A stretch of DNA of 64,000 nt from positions 10,292,028 to 10,356,027 of the forward strand of contig CM041546.1 of the NCBI GenBank assembly GCA_023238725.1. The letters run 5' to 3'. Under the pieces are notes generated by a model. The model did no database searches, had not been told where the DNA came from, and saw only the letters and a list, made by a program, of their open reading frames with translations. Both the position numbers and the translations under genes were made by a program. Position 1 is the stretch's first letter. Every line of letters begins with the position of its first letter. Origin of the DNA: Scortum barcoo. Its lineage: Eukaryota > Chordata > Actinopteri > Centrarchiformes > Terapontidae. This document shows, in pieces, positions 35,701 to 50,700 of this stretch.

Positions 35701-38700
35701 TACATATAAAAATGCAAAAACTTTTAATCTAATCCATCAAGGGGTCATTTGATAATACCTATTGATTATTCTCCGATGTACAATCTTCAGAATGATGATC
35801 CTCTCCGCACAGTCTTTGAGGAAGTCTGACATTTTTTGTTTCAATGCCAGTTTCATCTCATGTTTTGCAATGACCTTGAGGTGATCCCATGATGCTTTGC
35901 ACCTTCGCTCCATCTGGGCCAGATTGTCCTGAAGCTGGTCAAAGTCAACCTAAGGGCAGAATCACAGACAGATATAGGCTGACACCGTTGAGAAGTTTTT
36001 TGAGATTTTTTTTTTTTTATTAAACAAAAGACTAACCTTGGTCAAGCGGGTGATAGCGCCTATCTCAGAGTAGAGGTCAGTGCTGTCTGGAAACTTCTCA
36101 ACCACGATGGCGCAGGCGTGGTGCAGCAGGGACTGCTTGTGAACCGTGTCCTTCACCTCTGGGACTTTCTCCAAGTAACTCAGCTCAAAGCCTTTAGCCT
36201 GGAGATGCATGCGCACACAGCAACACGGTCAGAATGTGGGACGGAAACAACTGTCTGAAATTAAAAATCAAAAGCTCTTAGTCGGGGTCCAAATTGCAGT
36301 GAGTTTCCTTTTTGGCACCGTTGGAAAAAGGGGCTCAGTGAAGTGCGCCGGGTAGATGTAGATTCATTAGGCCGGTGATTATCAGAAACCACAATCTACT
36401 TCAGACCCAACCGATTGTTCGGCTCACCACACTGGAGCTAAAAAAGCCAGAACATATCATGAAAGACATTAATCCCAACAGGATCTCCCTTGTTCCTCTG
36501 CCAGTTTTAAATGGCTTACTGCAAAATATAAATGCAGCCATTATTTACGGGAACTACTTGTTTTGATGTTGATGACTTATGTTTCCCTTTTGCATTTTTG
36601 GCTCTCACATCCCAGAGGTTCGCTCATACGTAGACATACACACAGATGCATGCACATAAAAGCACACGCAAGGCCACAGAAAGTCACAAAGTGAGACCAG
36701 AAAGTAAGAAACCCCCCCTCCACCCCCTCCCAAAACAAGTCAGAGACACAGATGCAAGTTCACACAAAAACAGCCAGACAAACACACTCAGAAAACACAC
36801 AGTCGCACAACCTCCCTCCTCTTTTTCCTCTCAGACGCACAGACAGACGGACAGAACGACAGAGCCAGGTTCGGCAGAGGCCTTGACAAGCGTTTTTTTT
36901 AACTGTAGAAGGACAGCGTCTGGTGCAGACAGTCAGGCAGCACATTCTTCTACACATAGAGAGTCCACTGTTTTCCTTGCCAAATAAATATGTTGGCAGG
37001 GGAGTTGGGGGGCGGGAGGGGAGGAGGAGCGTGGGAGGGAAAGGAGGAAGTGAGTAAAAGACACAAAAGGAGCGAAAGTGCAAAAAAAAGAAGTCTTTCT
37101 AAGCCATTTATGTCTTTAGGGTCACTTACATTAGTGCTGTTGAGGAAGTTGCCGATGGCCAGCAACGTGGTCAGGATGTAGCGGAGTGTCTTGTTTTTCT
37201 CTAACTGGTCCATCCCTTCCTTCAGGTCCTGCAGAGGCTCTGCCACTTCCTAAAAATAAGAAAGAAAAATGCATTCATTAAGCACTTGTTGCTTGTTCAT
37301 GTTTCTGACAGTTCTTCTTTTTTTCTCCCCTAATGACAGTTTAAAGTATATTGTTGGAAAAAAATAACACAATTAGAGGAGAAGTCTGTTTCTGCACACA
37401 GTATGTGAAAACAAGTTGCAGCTGCAAAGTCTGATAAACTGCCTCAAGTGATGTCACTCAAGGCAGTGTTGGTTAGCGCCAAAAACTACAAATATGAATA
37501 TGAAAAGATACTGGCAGTGTGGAGTTAGAAAGAAGCAAATTCACCACACTACTGTAGCCCGCTAAGCTAGCACTGTGAGGCTACATTAGCAGCCACTAGC
37601 ATACCATGCTCCGAACCTCTGACTGAACTGTCGGTTCTCTTGTTGCATTGTGGGTCAAGTTTGCCCCAGGTTTTGACATAAACTATGATATCTCTGGTTC
37701 TGGAGCATCATTTTTAAAACAACAACAATCAATTGATCAATCAATTGTGAGTCCTACAGTGTTACGTAAGATGCCAAATGGATGGAATACTATTTGGAAA
37801 AATGCTTCCTCAGTTTGTTGCCATAAGTTAAATGAGAAGATTAATACCACTTTCATGTTTTAAATGTGAGGGAGATACGAAGCTACAGCCAGCGATCGGC
37901 TAGCTTAGCTTAGCATAAAGACTGGGTATGCCTACAGTTGCTGCAGCTGGCTAAAAAATCTCACACAAACCACAAACCACAAATTGTCGTTTTCATGAGA
38001 GGTAGAGGTGGTGAGCAGATTTTGTTAATGCGTTGTTACAGGCTAGCTGATTTCCCCCTGATATCAGTCTTTATGCTAAGCTACGTAGCAGCTGCCATGA
38101 CAGGGGTGTTGATCTTCTCATTTATCTCTGCAACAAGGCCTAAGTGTGTTTTCCGGCTGTTCTCTAATTCAGCAAATCGTCCTCCAAAGTGGAAAAAGAG
38201 GAACTATGTTTCTGCATGTGACTGAGGTGAACAGGAATGTGCCTGACCTTCTCGATAAGCTCATAGTCCATTTTGAATGCCCACAGCTGAAGGCGCGCAG
38301 ACAGCTCTGTGATGGAGGAGAGGGTGAGCAGGAACTGTTCGGCGCTGCCCAGGGGAATATCAGGGTTGACCAGCTGAGCCTCCTGGATCCTCTGCTTCTC
38401 CTCCTCTGTTGGGATCATCGTGAGGATTTTCTAGAAGAGGGAGGAAAAAAGCAGGGGAAAGGAGCAGACTCAGTGGATCGTTCATCAGATTAACAACGTT
38501 TTTCAATGCCTGAGTGAGGTTTTTGCATAATATGTCAAGGAGTGAGGAAACAAATTCATCTGGACATTTCTAGCTCGGTTCATTTGAGACGTTTCCAATT
38601 TTTTTCCCACAAACTCGTGTGACACCTGAACTATCAACCTCGCTTTTGTTGTCTGGCTGAAAGTATCTCCGGGGACGAGAGTCGGAGAGGAATACTCCCC

Positions 38701-41700
38701 TCTGCAGAGAAGGAACTCAAGGAAAAGCTCTGAAAACTACAGGTTATATAATACCAAAGGGATGCAGCATTAATCATATGCTGCTGATGTGAAGTCCTTC
38801 AGAAGTCCATAGCATGGTTTTTGAAACGAGCTGAAAATATGCGCGTGGAGCTAACCTTTAATCATTGCTGTGATTAATTACATGAGAACAGCCAAAGAGC
38901 CCACCGTGCAGCCAGGAAAATCACATGATGTGTCAACACGGCAGACCATCCCATCTAGCGGAATTAAACCCCTCTTGTTTGGGGAAATCCATCAGTATAT
39001 TTTGGTGTGCTGGGTAAATATCATTCAAGAAAACCATGTTGATGTTGGACCCGGTGAACCTGAATGGGTTTTATATGATGGACTAGACAGTGCTTATAAT
39101 ATGTACATACAGCAAGTATGTTAAAACAGAACCTCTTCAAAACGCTTACCTCAATGCCCTCCTTGTTTAGTGCGTACTCGTCGAAGTTGAGGATAGCGGT
39201 CTTGATGGTTCGTGGAGGAGGTAAGACAGTCAAGCCGATGTTGATGGCGTTGCTGCGTTTTGAGTCCAGGACTATGATTTCTTGGCGTTTGCCATCAACA
39301 GCTGTTTTCTATGACAGATACATAGCATGTTGGATCGTGCATCTTGAGCAGTGGAAGCAGTTCTTAATGGTTTAAAGACGTATCCTATGAAATATGTGTA
39401 AAAACACACCTGACCTTTCAGCCTTTATCACAGAACAGAGATACATCCAATTCTCCATGACAGAGTTGCTGTACTGTAGATTTGGCCTGTTTTCCCTAGT
39501 TGAAGCTGTGTTGTAGCTATTATTACTAGCCATAATGATCCTTAGATAGGAAGTAATGAAACTAATGTGGTAATGAAATAGAAGATACTTTTGGTGGATA
39601 AATAAAGAGCATAAATTTGTTGTTCTTAGATCCTGACTTTTAGGTGGAAAAAGGATATAAAGAGTGGCACTGGAAGAAAAGCCAGGTTGTTTCTTAAAAC
39701 AAAAAGGTTTTGTTTTAAAGTGAGCATGAAACAGTTAAAAGTTAATTTTGTGGCCTAAGGGTGTTATTTACAGTACAGATGCTCTTGAGATTTTCTAACA
39801 TCTCTCTTAATCATGCACAAGTGAAAATGATGGTGTACAAAAAGTGTTGCACTGAGAAAATTAAAGGGAATATTTCTCTGGGGAACATTAATTTGCCTAG
39901 AAAATGTTGCACTTATGTGAAAGACACTGGTGCTGAGCTATTATCTGTAAGAGAAAAATTGACAGTTTGTCCTGAGGGTGGCCCTACAGAAAGAGTCATT
40001 AAAATAAAACTGTATCCTCAACATGAATTAAACTGCAGATTAATGAATGGAGATACTAGTTTTCAGTTCACTCTTAAATCATCTCCAATTCATGTCTTGT
40101 AAGGTCAGCCTATCTGTGTAGTGTGTGTCTCTTACTTGTCATTAATATTGAAAAACCCATTTTAAATGCATCTACACAGCAGTAAGGCCAAAGAAATCAC
40201 CAAACTTACAAAAGGATCCATTCTAATATGGTAATGGATAGGAAATTCTGAGATATGGGAGAGAAACTGTGGCAAATCAGGACAGCAAAAAAAAAAAATC
40301 CAAAATACTTAATGATTCTACTGTAACATCAGTACAGCACTAAGTTACCTTTGTGACAGGCAGCTCCTTGGATTTGGACTCAAACAGCTGCTCCAGCTTG
40401 GATGTGTCCAGTTTAATCGGCTCCAGTTTGGACCAGAGGGACTCCTTACAGAATTTATGATTCTTACACTGCCAGTCCACGGGACGGACCTCGTTCCAGA
40501 AGAGGCGAATGGTCTTCTTCTTCTTCTGGAAGAGAGGCATCTCCCCTCGACTCAGCTGAGGGGAGGGTGGAGGGATGGGGGCCATGAATGGTGGGGGTGG
40601 GGGCATCATTTTGCCAAGGATGGGAGGAGGAGGTGGGCACCCAAACAGGGGCGGGGGTGGTGGCAGGGGAATGCTGCATGGTGGAGGGGGAGGCGGCGGT
40701 ATCAGGTCACTGGACCCCATCACATTGTCCATATCCAAGATGTCCGCGTCATCTTCTTCCCTCAGGTCGGTGAAGTCCATTTCTTTTATCCGCAACTCCC
40801 TGGGTGTGGCCATCAGCTGATCCCAGATATGATCCGACTCTTTCTTAGGAGGTAAAGTTGATGGTGTAGCGGTTGATGACTTGTCAGCCTGCTGCTGCTC
40901 TTTTGAGGCCTCAACTTCGGGAGGATACGTTAGGCCTTTGACCAGATCTCCAAACTTTTCCGCCACGGCTCGGACGCTGCCCTGGTTGTCCAGATGTCCC
41001 ATCTCCATTTTTTTTACGTTATCCTCTCTGGCCTGTCTGTGAGCCTCCAGCGTGGAGATCCTGCTGGCCAAGCTAGCCACAGAGGAGTCACTGACCTCCG
41101 CCTCCATCTCACATTTACATTTCTCCGTTTCTGCTACATTCTCGTCATCCTTGTTGGTTGTCTTCTGAGCGTAGAGCATGTCCAGCATGAAGCGCTTACT
41201 GTTGAGAATTTTGTTGCACTGGTCGTTCACATCAGCGTCTTTAATGCACTGGTTCCACTGGCCTGTCGACGAGGAAACGATTTGGAAATTGAAAGAAATA
41301 TAGATCGTTAATTATCAAAGCAAGTGCATAAAATTAGCATCAGTCATACCTGCTTCAATGTCATTGTTGAGTTTCTCCTCCCGCTCCTCCCTCTCCAGAG
41401 TGCTACTCGTAGAGGAGATGCTGGATGCAGAGCAGTTGTCCTTCTCATTCACTTCCTCGTTCTGTCTCTCCTTCTCACTCAGCAGTACACTTTCCTCTAC
41501 ATCCCTTTCCGTCGGCTGCTCCTTCTCAAACTCCTCATCTAGCTCAACATTCACCTCCACATCCGTGTCTCCCACCTCCGCTACGTCTGCTACTTCCGCT
41601 TCCTCCACCTGCTCTTCTGCCGCTACCTCATCTACGCGCTCTTTCTGCTCCTCAAGCTTCTCCTGCCCCTGCCTCTCGTCTTTCTCCATGCCTGACTGCT

Positions 41701-44700
41701 CCTCTGACGCCGCCTCTGCCACTACATTCTGGTCAAGCTGAGTCTCAGCAACATCCCTCGTCTCTGCAGGCGACTCCGTTTCAGTCTGCTGCTTGTCTGG
41801 CTCTGAGGGAGGCGCGGGGGAAGGTTCTGATACTGTTAACTCTGGCGCTGGACTTTTGGTCCTGGTCTGCAGGTCAAGGTTTGGCTCTGTGATATGTTCT
41901 GTTCCTGGAAGAGAAATCAAAACAACGTGGAAAAAATGTTACTTTAAGTGCTTCAGTTATGTGCCTTTATATTATCTGATAGTTTTCGGAAACATTCTTT
42001 GTTTGCAATTAAAACAGCTTTAAATTGCTTTCTGACATGTCCTTAATTGCTCTGAGAGACTGTCTAAACTCAACATACATTTTCAGACTGAGTCATTCAC
42101 AAAGCAATCATCGAAACGCAACTTGAGTGGGTGAGAGTGCTTCACCCCTTCTGAAAAAAACTATTTGAATCTTGTGCTAGGTATTTCCAAAAGATGTACA
42201 TTTTACAAAATTAAACTACTGCAATATTGAAAGAAACAAACCTTGATAATTTACCTTGATAAATTACCTTCACATTACTGATGCTGAATAATCAGAACCT
42301 CATTGCAGCTATTGTATACACACCTCTACCTCCTTCTTCCCTCTCTTCAGACACATTTTTACAGTGTCTACAGTCAACTAGTCATTCTCAATCACGCCTT
42401 CCAACAGAAATGCAGCTGAATTTAATTTCTGTACAGTCATCACCCATGAAGTGTTAATGCCAAAACCAGTGTGTGACAGATGTACTGACAGCTCGTATTG
42501 TCTCTGCCAGCTCTGCAGGCCAAGATTATGGTGCATTCCTGCTCATATCACACGGGTGCTAATGATGAATAAATAGTTGGCAAGCACGGAAGGCAACACA
42601 CACAACTCTTGCTTTGTCTGTTTTATGGGGCGGGGAATCAAATCCTCCAAAAATCCATTTTATTAATGCAGGGGTGAAAAGTGTGTGTGGGAATCAATTT
42701 TCTATGGAAGCACATTTACCCAGCATCTGGCGTGAAGCGGCAACAGTGTCTTCCTGTGCGATAATGGATGAAGGTGTGGCACAGCGGGACGCAGAGCGGC
42801 TGGCAGGGTTGGAACTCAAGCACAAAGTGATCTCCGTCCGACCTCTCGTTGGCACTCTGGGGCGCTCTCGTTCAAACTCCTCAGCAGCCAGCCTCTCCAC
42901 GGCCTTGTACCTGCAATAACAATATGTAGCGTTCAGATGTGTGCACGCTGTGGTTTATATGCTGCTATATCTGCAATAACTGTTAATAACCATCTCCATC
43001 TCAGCCACTGATAGTGACAGTTGTGGTATAATCAGATAACAAATTAGAATTGTTTAACTTTATTTGCTCAACGTGAACAACTGAACGACCGAGATTTTTG
43101 TGATGTTTACATTGTCTTTTATGGGTGGAGACATTTATACCATCCTCATTCAATAACAGGCCCTCAAAGAAATTGATAAATAAAAAAAAATACAAGCCCC
43201 TAAATAGATCACATTTTAGAGATATGAAGGCTCCATCCTACACTGATGGAAAAGTCAGGTTTTTAGTGAATAATAGCCATGATGTCAATATTTATGCTGT
43301 CAGCAAATATGACATGTTTATCTTATTCCTGGGTAATTATGGAAAAAAGGGAGTCGTAATCCCATTACTCAGACATTCAAATGATGACAAATGACGTCCT
43401 TCTTTTGTTTAAGTTGCCAAAGTGCTGTTTCAAATTTTTGGATTGGGTGTACTGATCTCAGTTCATACATTCTGTCAGATTCAATCAGATGCATGTTCCA
43501 GTTCACAGGGGAGAAACAAAGTTGGGGGCATAGGAATGAGCTGTGAATTATACTGCACACACACACGCAGACACGGTCAGAGGGAGATAACTGGACCACA
43601 TCCATGCCAAAACGCAATTACACACTTGTCCCGTTAACTTTGGGATGTCTTAATGGTGAGCAGGCGTAAAGGGCCTCTGACACCTATAATTTAACCTGAG
43701 CCTAGGTGCAACTGACTTTACATCTGCTATCAATTTTAAAACAAGATCTCAAAGCATGCACAAACCTCCTTAGTTATTTGATCTATCTCCACAACTGCTG
43801 TATTATTGTGGATCCGTGCGAACCCATGACATGAAGTCAACTCACCTTTCCTCTCTGGCTTGTCTTGCTTCTTCCCTCTTGTCTACATAATCCCGACTGA
43901 GATAGAAAGACAGAAAGAGAGCCGGAAGAGAGCGATGAAGAGGCATTTTAAGACCTGTATTCATAGTATTTATAAATTGATATGTCATTTTAAATCAGAT
44001 TCTTTCTCAGCTGAAAATGAAATGCTATGCACAGAGAAAGCCACAAAGCAACATAACAAGCTATGACTAGACGCCTGAGTAAAACATTAAGCTTTTCTTT
44101 TTCCATGATTGAGTTTATCTAATGATCCTAAACAAAGAAAAGCCCAGATTTTATCAGACTCGCAGGAGATTTTTTAATCCTCTCTTGTGTCAGAAACTGG
44201 AGACATCTGTTTCTAAAGATTACACATGCCATCATTATGTCTTCATTGGCTGCAAAGCTGTCTAAGGTACAAAGAAATGAAATAATACATTTTCTCTGAC
44301 ATGAAGTCATGCTGCATTTTCTCTGATTTGTGAAGTGAGACTAACTTGAAGCGGTTCCTCTCTTCTCTTTCGATTCTCTGCAGACGCTCTTCTCTTTCCA
44401 GGCGTCTCCTCTCTCTTTCTGCAGCCAGGGACTCCTGATGCTGTCTGTACGATGACGTTAATAAGCCCCCTAAACCGGGTCTGCATGCCAAAGAAAGAAT
44501 AAATGTGATGATGTTGTTCAAACTGAGTGATTTGTTCGCATTATAATTTAGATATTTGCACTTTTGTTCAAATGGGAGCTTTTAAGTTGGGTTGAGTTGC
44601 ATTTAATTAGCCATATTCACAAAATTAGCTGCAGAAAAGCTGAGATACCAACCTGTCAACGGCTTTGGAGTCCGGTGTGGAGGTCTGTGTGGAGGTTTGT

Positions 44701-47700
44701 GTGGGGTTTGGTGAAGTAGAGAAGCGATGGATGGGTGGTGTAGCAGCCTGGTGCCTGCCAGGGTACGGAGTGCCATTGGCATTGATTCTGTTGAGAAGAA
44801 GATAAAAATAAATGCTTTGTTCTCCCCAAAGACATTTTTCCACTGAAAAACAGAGAAGAAAAGCTGAACATCAATTCAAGGATCTGCCATGTGATGCGAA
44901 GTGCATTCCAACGTGAGCTGGACATTTTACACTGAGAGATGACTGTGTTGAATAAAAGAACAGAGCTCTTAACCACTTCTACGTAGGCATCAGAACAGTT
45001 TTCCTGTGCCATTACACTCTGACAGATACCTGTGGTTGCATTTCCCTTCCATGTCTACACATAAATTGATCTTTTCACCAGACCAACTCTTTTCTTAGAG
45101 GCCTTGTAATTGCTGTGTTAAAGCAGCAGCAAACCCTGCACATTTTGTCCTAGAACAGTTGCACAACACATCACGTTTAAATAAAACTCGTCAGCAAAAG
45201 ATGTCAGAATCAGTCATTGGAAACATAAGTATGTGTTCAGCTGTTAGTCTGGTGCTAGTGTTCAACTACACAACTTTCCTTGAAACTATTAGCATAAATC
45301 AAATAGTCTCAGAGTCAGTAGACATCTAGTGCTTGGACACCCCCTTCCTGTTGACACCTGGCCTTACCTTTCAGCCCAGCAGGGCTTTCTAGCTGTGTAA
45401 GATGCTGGAGAGCTGTTAATATCGGTCAGACTGAAGATGGAAGTAAGAGAGAAAAAATGCAGTCAGGTCAGAAGATAAAATGATTAAATGTTAGTCGCAC
45501 AAACAAGAGAGCAAGACAGCAGGAGGGCTGCAAGACCACACAAGGACAGAGCAGACAGGGACAAGACAGTATCTGTCTGTCTCACCGCTATGCTATTTGG
45601 AAGGAAATAAAACTAGTGTAAATTCTAAAAAGTAAATCGCTTTCAGGGGCTTTCACTGGATCACTGTTTATTGTCCACTGCACTAAGAAAAGGAATCACT
45701 GATTCACACAAAGAAGCACAAACATGAACAACACAGACAGTGACCGTGACTAATATTTGGAATTCCTCAATGCTCTGAATTAATTTATTGACTTGTCTTG
45801 GATTAACTGTGGTGCAGAGCCTCGATGAAAGACAGATGAGAAGTAAATGCACTGCAAAATAATACTTTCCAGCGACTGAGAAAAGGAAGTTATTATGACT
45901 TTCCTTTTTTCTGGCACAGTTTGTCTTTGGAAATGACAGACGCAACATAAATCACATCTGATGGGGGAAATAAAGGCGGCGTCTCTGGCCACTACGATCG
46001 AGAAAACATTTTTTAAGGATGGAGGAGGCAGAGAGGATCTAAGCCACGGCACGTCCAACACAAACATCGCAATTTAGCAGACCAACATTCGAAAAAGAAA
46101 ATGAGCGAAAATATTTTAGATTTTTAAAATGACAACATTTGCTTTTACTCTTCTGGTGTTTGCAGGTGTCTTTGCTGAGTGTGCAGTGAGCTACAAAGAG
46201 ACGCAGACACCAGTTATGGGGAGGACAGTATGTTTCCACAGTGTGAGGCGTAATGGTCTGCACGTAACACAAGGAGATGAACTGCAGCTCCTTCCTTCTA
46301 CCTGTGCTGCCTCTCTCTGTTCTGGCTCTTCTCACTCTCCTCGGATCTGGTTCAGTTCAGGGGACGGGGGAGAGGGAAGGGGGGGGGTGAGGTTTGGGGA
46401 GACTGACACCGATGGCGTGCGGAGCCTTGCATTCTGCTCAGAGCGACAGGGGAGACACAGTCAGGTGGCTGGGGAGGAACGCACCGGGGACTAAAGGCCC
46501 TCTTTTTAGGCGCGACGGACACAGGAGAAGATGTCCTGGCCTTGATGCTGAGATATTTTCTCTGCCCTTCGGGGTCACTGGCTTTAGGGAGGATGTTGGC
46601 CATACACTTTAAGTTCAAACACATGTTAGGAGTGTCTGCTACAGCTGGAGCCACACTAGGAGGACAAGATACAAGAGAGTAGGAGTCCAAAGGAAATAAT
46701 AATCAGACTTTCAAATGGTGGAAAAACTAGGAAGATACTGCGTGAGAAAAGCGGGGAAATTATCACACTTGGGGGGGAAACCAGTTGGCCTAAAATACCT
46801 GTGAGCGCCCTGTCTAGAGGACTCAGTGACTGGATGACTTTCATCATCAGCCTCCTCCTCCTCCTCCTCCTCCTCCTCCTCCTCCTCCTCCTCCTTCCCC
46901 CTCCTCTTCCTCCTCATCTTCCTCTTCCTCTTCTCTGTGGCGAGAGGAGGGGTCGAGGGTTGAAGGGAGGAAAGGGAGGATTGTAGGCAGGCGAAGGGGG
47001 GTAGAGAAATTGGACAGAGACAACATGAAAACAGACAGCAGAGGAGACAACACACGAAAATGACAGACACAAAAAACATGCATGTCAAGAAAAGCGCCAA
47101 GGAATATTAGTGTAGAGGAAAGACAACCACTGAACTCCGCACAAGAAGGTTAGTGGGTTTCGACAACAGTCTGTCTCAATGTTAGAAATGAATATGCACA
47201 GAAAACGGTCACAGCTAAGTGCATTTATGGCAGCATTAATACAAAAAAATAAACAAAACATCTCCCAGTGATTTTAATTGAGGAGAGAAAGATTTAATTC
47301 AATAACAAGTGTCGGGGGTGTACATGGACATATCTTGCGCGTTTGAACTGACAGTCTGGAACGTGTTGTCGTACAGGAGTCTGTGGCCAGTTGGCCATTT
47401 TGGATCCCTCTTTGGTTGTCTGGATTTCATTAACAATATGGAAAATGGTGATCTTCAAAGGTGGCTTGAATTTCCTGTGGGGAACTGGAAGAAGCTAGTC
47501 TGGTATCATGTTACATGCTGGACTGAATTTAAGTATACCTTAAGACCTGAGTGCTACCAGGAATATCAGTGCATGTGCTACTTGTTATTAATGATAAGGG
47601 GTTGCATTATATGGGACTGGGAGAGGCAGTATTCAGTGGTGATTTCAAAGAGAAAAAGGAAAGCAAGAAATATTTCCCAGTCTAAATTTCTAGTTTTTTG

Positions 47701-50700
47701 TCTTCTGGCATATGACCTATAAGTGGAATAAAGGCTTAACATCATTTCCATAAAAAGGAACTGTCTGACTAAGTTTTTCTGGCGCTTTTATAGGGGAGAG
47801 TCCAAGCCGCTGCACAATTAAACAAGATTGCAATTTGCTTCTTGCTTGAATCACCAGTTGTGGTTTCACTGAGTTTGTGTAGTCACAAAGGCTCAGCGTA
47901 TAAAAAACAGACGGCATTGTGGAATTAAAGTTTAATACACTCTCGCTAAAGGAAGCATGACAACTTGAGACAGAGAGCAGATAGCTGATATCATGTGTTT
48001 ACAGCAGTTTCCTATTTCCGTCAATGGCAGGAGAATGTCTTTGACAGTGGGAAAATTAATTTAAATGTCACTTTCCAGCAAAGGTCTTCTCTTTGCCTTT
48101 CTTTAAATTACTATATAATTAAATTCTCTGCTTTGGCTCTGGACAGAAGAGACAAATCTCTCCAAGACTGAAATATAATACAACACTTGCAGTCAAACTG
48201 TTTCCTGTGAAACGCAGTAATACTCCATGGACCCAGGAATAATTTGTGATTCCTTTTTAGTTGTAGCTATCTCTCAGGGTTTAAAATGCACAAGATCAAA
48301 ACAAACCCTCCTGGCTGAACCTTTTAAAACCACGATCAGACCGAGTTTGAGCTAATATGGAAGCAAGGATAAAGTTTCCTTTCTTCTCTTGAATATCCTC
48401 CACTTTTCCACTTCTCTCCATCCTCCCCTCCCCTGCCTCACCTTTCACTGATGTCTTCAACACGTTGGCCACCGAAGGGCAGGAAGCTGCTGGCATGAGT
48501 GTGAGGGCTGCTGGGTGACGCCGGGGCAGAAGCGTGGCCTCTGCTGTTCTGAAGCGAATGCCTCCGGCTGCGTCTCCTCTCCAGGCCCCGCCTCTCGTTG
48601 GTACCACCGACACTGGCCCGTCGGCGGTCCTTGCGGCCGCTGGGAGGCAACTGGGTTTCATCGTCTCCGTCCTCATGGCGGAGAGTCGTCTGGATCAAAG
48701 ACATTGCAGAGTAAATTCACACACATACTTATTAACATTACATTAAGGCCGGTTGTTATGTGATAATGTGGGCTGTGTAGGCTTCCTGACCTCGTAGATG
48801 TTAAACTGTTCTACGAGGTCGAGGTCAGTGCCCTTCCTGCTCAGGTGTCTCTGGGCCATGGCTTCGATGCCCTGCTCCTCCAGACAGTCCACCATGTCGT
48901 AGTATGAGTCCTGGTCTGGGAGGCCTGCCAGAGTCTGGAACACAAACACTTTCAATAAAAAACGCAATAATGGTTGTAACTTGTCTGTGCAATATTTTAA
49001 ATTAACCGCTGGAGGAAAAAAAAAGTGGAACAACAAAGTCAGACAGAAAGGGAGTAAAATGACTTCTGAAGCGGTTTTGATTAAACCTTGTATTGAAACG
49101 TAATCTGTAGCCAGATATGCTATCTAAATAAACTTCAGTCAGTACTATTTAAAGCACTTATATCGTCTGTATTCAGAACGGCATTTTAATTAGATCAGAT
49201 GTAAAAAAAAACAGGGCAGATTTATTATATACACGATACTGTACTGGACTCCTCTGGAAAGCTTGACACGTTTACATTTTCATCTGGGCACACGTTTGTC
49301 GCAAATGTGATCAACATACAGATGGAATTTGCGCCTGATTCAATCAAGATGACAAACTGGTAGATCAGATCGCGTTCTGGAAACAATACTGCTGTGCTGT
49401 GAGCATTTACACAACACATCAACCAACTTTTCTCCTTATCCAGATAACGAATTCAGATGACTAAACTTTAATGCAGTGAGTAAAAGGGGGTTGAAAGAGA
49501 AAATACTGTAAAAGAACAGACCATGTTAGAGGGTAAATACTTGGTTTGCTGCTAGTTGCTGGCTGGTATTTATTCACTGACCTTATTGATGAGTGTCATC
49601 GCGTACACCAGCAGCTCTGTATCCACTCCATCCTTCTCATCCAGGATCTCCATGACGTTAGACCACAGTTTTGTGTCTGCAGCAGCAAAAGCATAGAACA
49701 CATTGTCTGTCAGAAGACAAAGATAAACTCCACACACACCACAAGGCACAGCTACCTGTATTTTTACATAGAAACTAGATAATAATAAATCTATTTTCTC
49801 ATCTTAAGTCGTAAAAAAAGCTGTGGTAACCTTGCAGCTCCAGCAAGGTTGCGAGAATCAAAGCGAAAATAGCTTTGTTATCTCATCTCAAAGTAAGAGA
49901 AATGCAGTCATATTCCTTTAGAAAAGTGGCAGTGGAAAAACAGAGCAGGGGCGATTGATCTCCAGTGGGAAAGAAGCAGCCCTGTGTCTCAACCACAAGG
50001 TCAAGTCCATCTCCCTCTCATCAGGAGAGTGGGGATCAGGTTTAGTGCTCTTACGCAACAGCAGACGTGACGGGATAAGGCAGAACTGAGGCAGAGGGAT
50101 ACATTAAGCCTGCACGCTGATGCTCGACCCCCCCTGGTTGTATGCCACAACACAATGTGGAGCATTTAGAGCAGCAGGTAACTGAACCGCGCTGTCACAG
50201 TCTTTCTCAATAAGTCGAGCACAGTTCAGGAGCTGCTCAGGACATCTGATCTGACTACTGTGTAACAGGAGACGTGATCTGAGGTCAGCTGGGCAGCATT
50301 ACAGCCGCCATGGATGGCATAGTGGAAATGAAGGGAAAATCTGCCTTTAATGGCAATTTTGATATTGACTTTATCAGCCTGAAATCACTGTAATAGCACC
50401 ATATGCTCGCTAAAATATTAACGAGTGAATGAATTATGTGCATCTGTAGAGATTTCTTTAAATTCCCTGTCTACATTTATGAGTCATTTTGTAGCGGGCT
50501 TCCAACGAGTCGGTATTTTCACCCTTATTTTCACCCTGCTATGTAAACTGCTGCCTCATTAGCGTGGGCTCTTACTTCTTTTGGCGTCCACAACATCCAC
50601 AGCCTTTATGAGCAGGGCGGCGTTAGACTCTGTGTACTCCACAAACACCAGCAGCAGCTTTAAGGCTGTCTTCACCACGAGACGGAACTACACAAAGAGA

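Noticed and set aside
40457..40855. 132-residue plus-strand open frame rich in Gly and Trp
   Set aside because: It is the antisense shadow of the proline-rich FH1 exon of fhod3.
41358..41892. Long plus-strand Ser/Pro-rich open frames
   Set aside because: Antisense shadow of the acidic fhod3 exon 41350-41904; no splice or start context.
47309..47722. 137-residue plus-strand open frame in an fhod3 intron
   Set aside because: Longest frame in the intron but no recognisable domain, splice sites or coding bias; probably chance.
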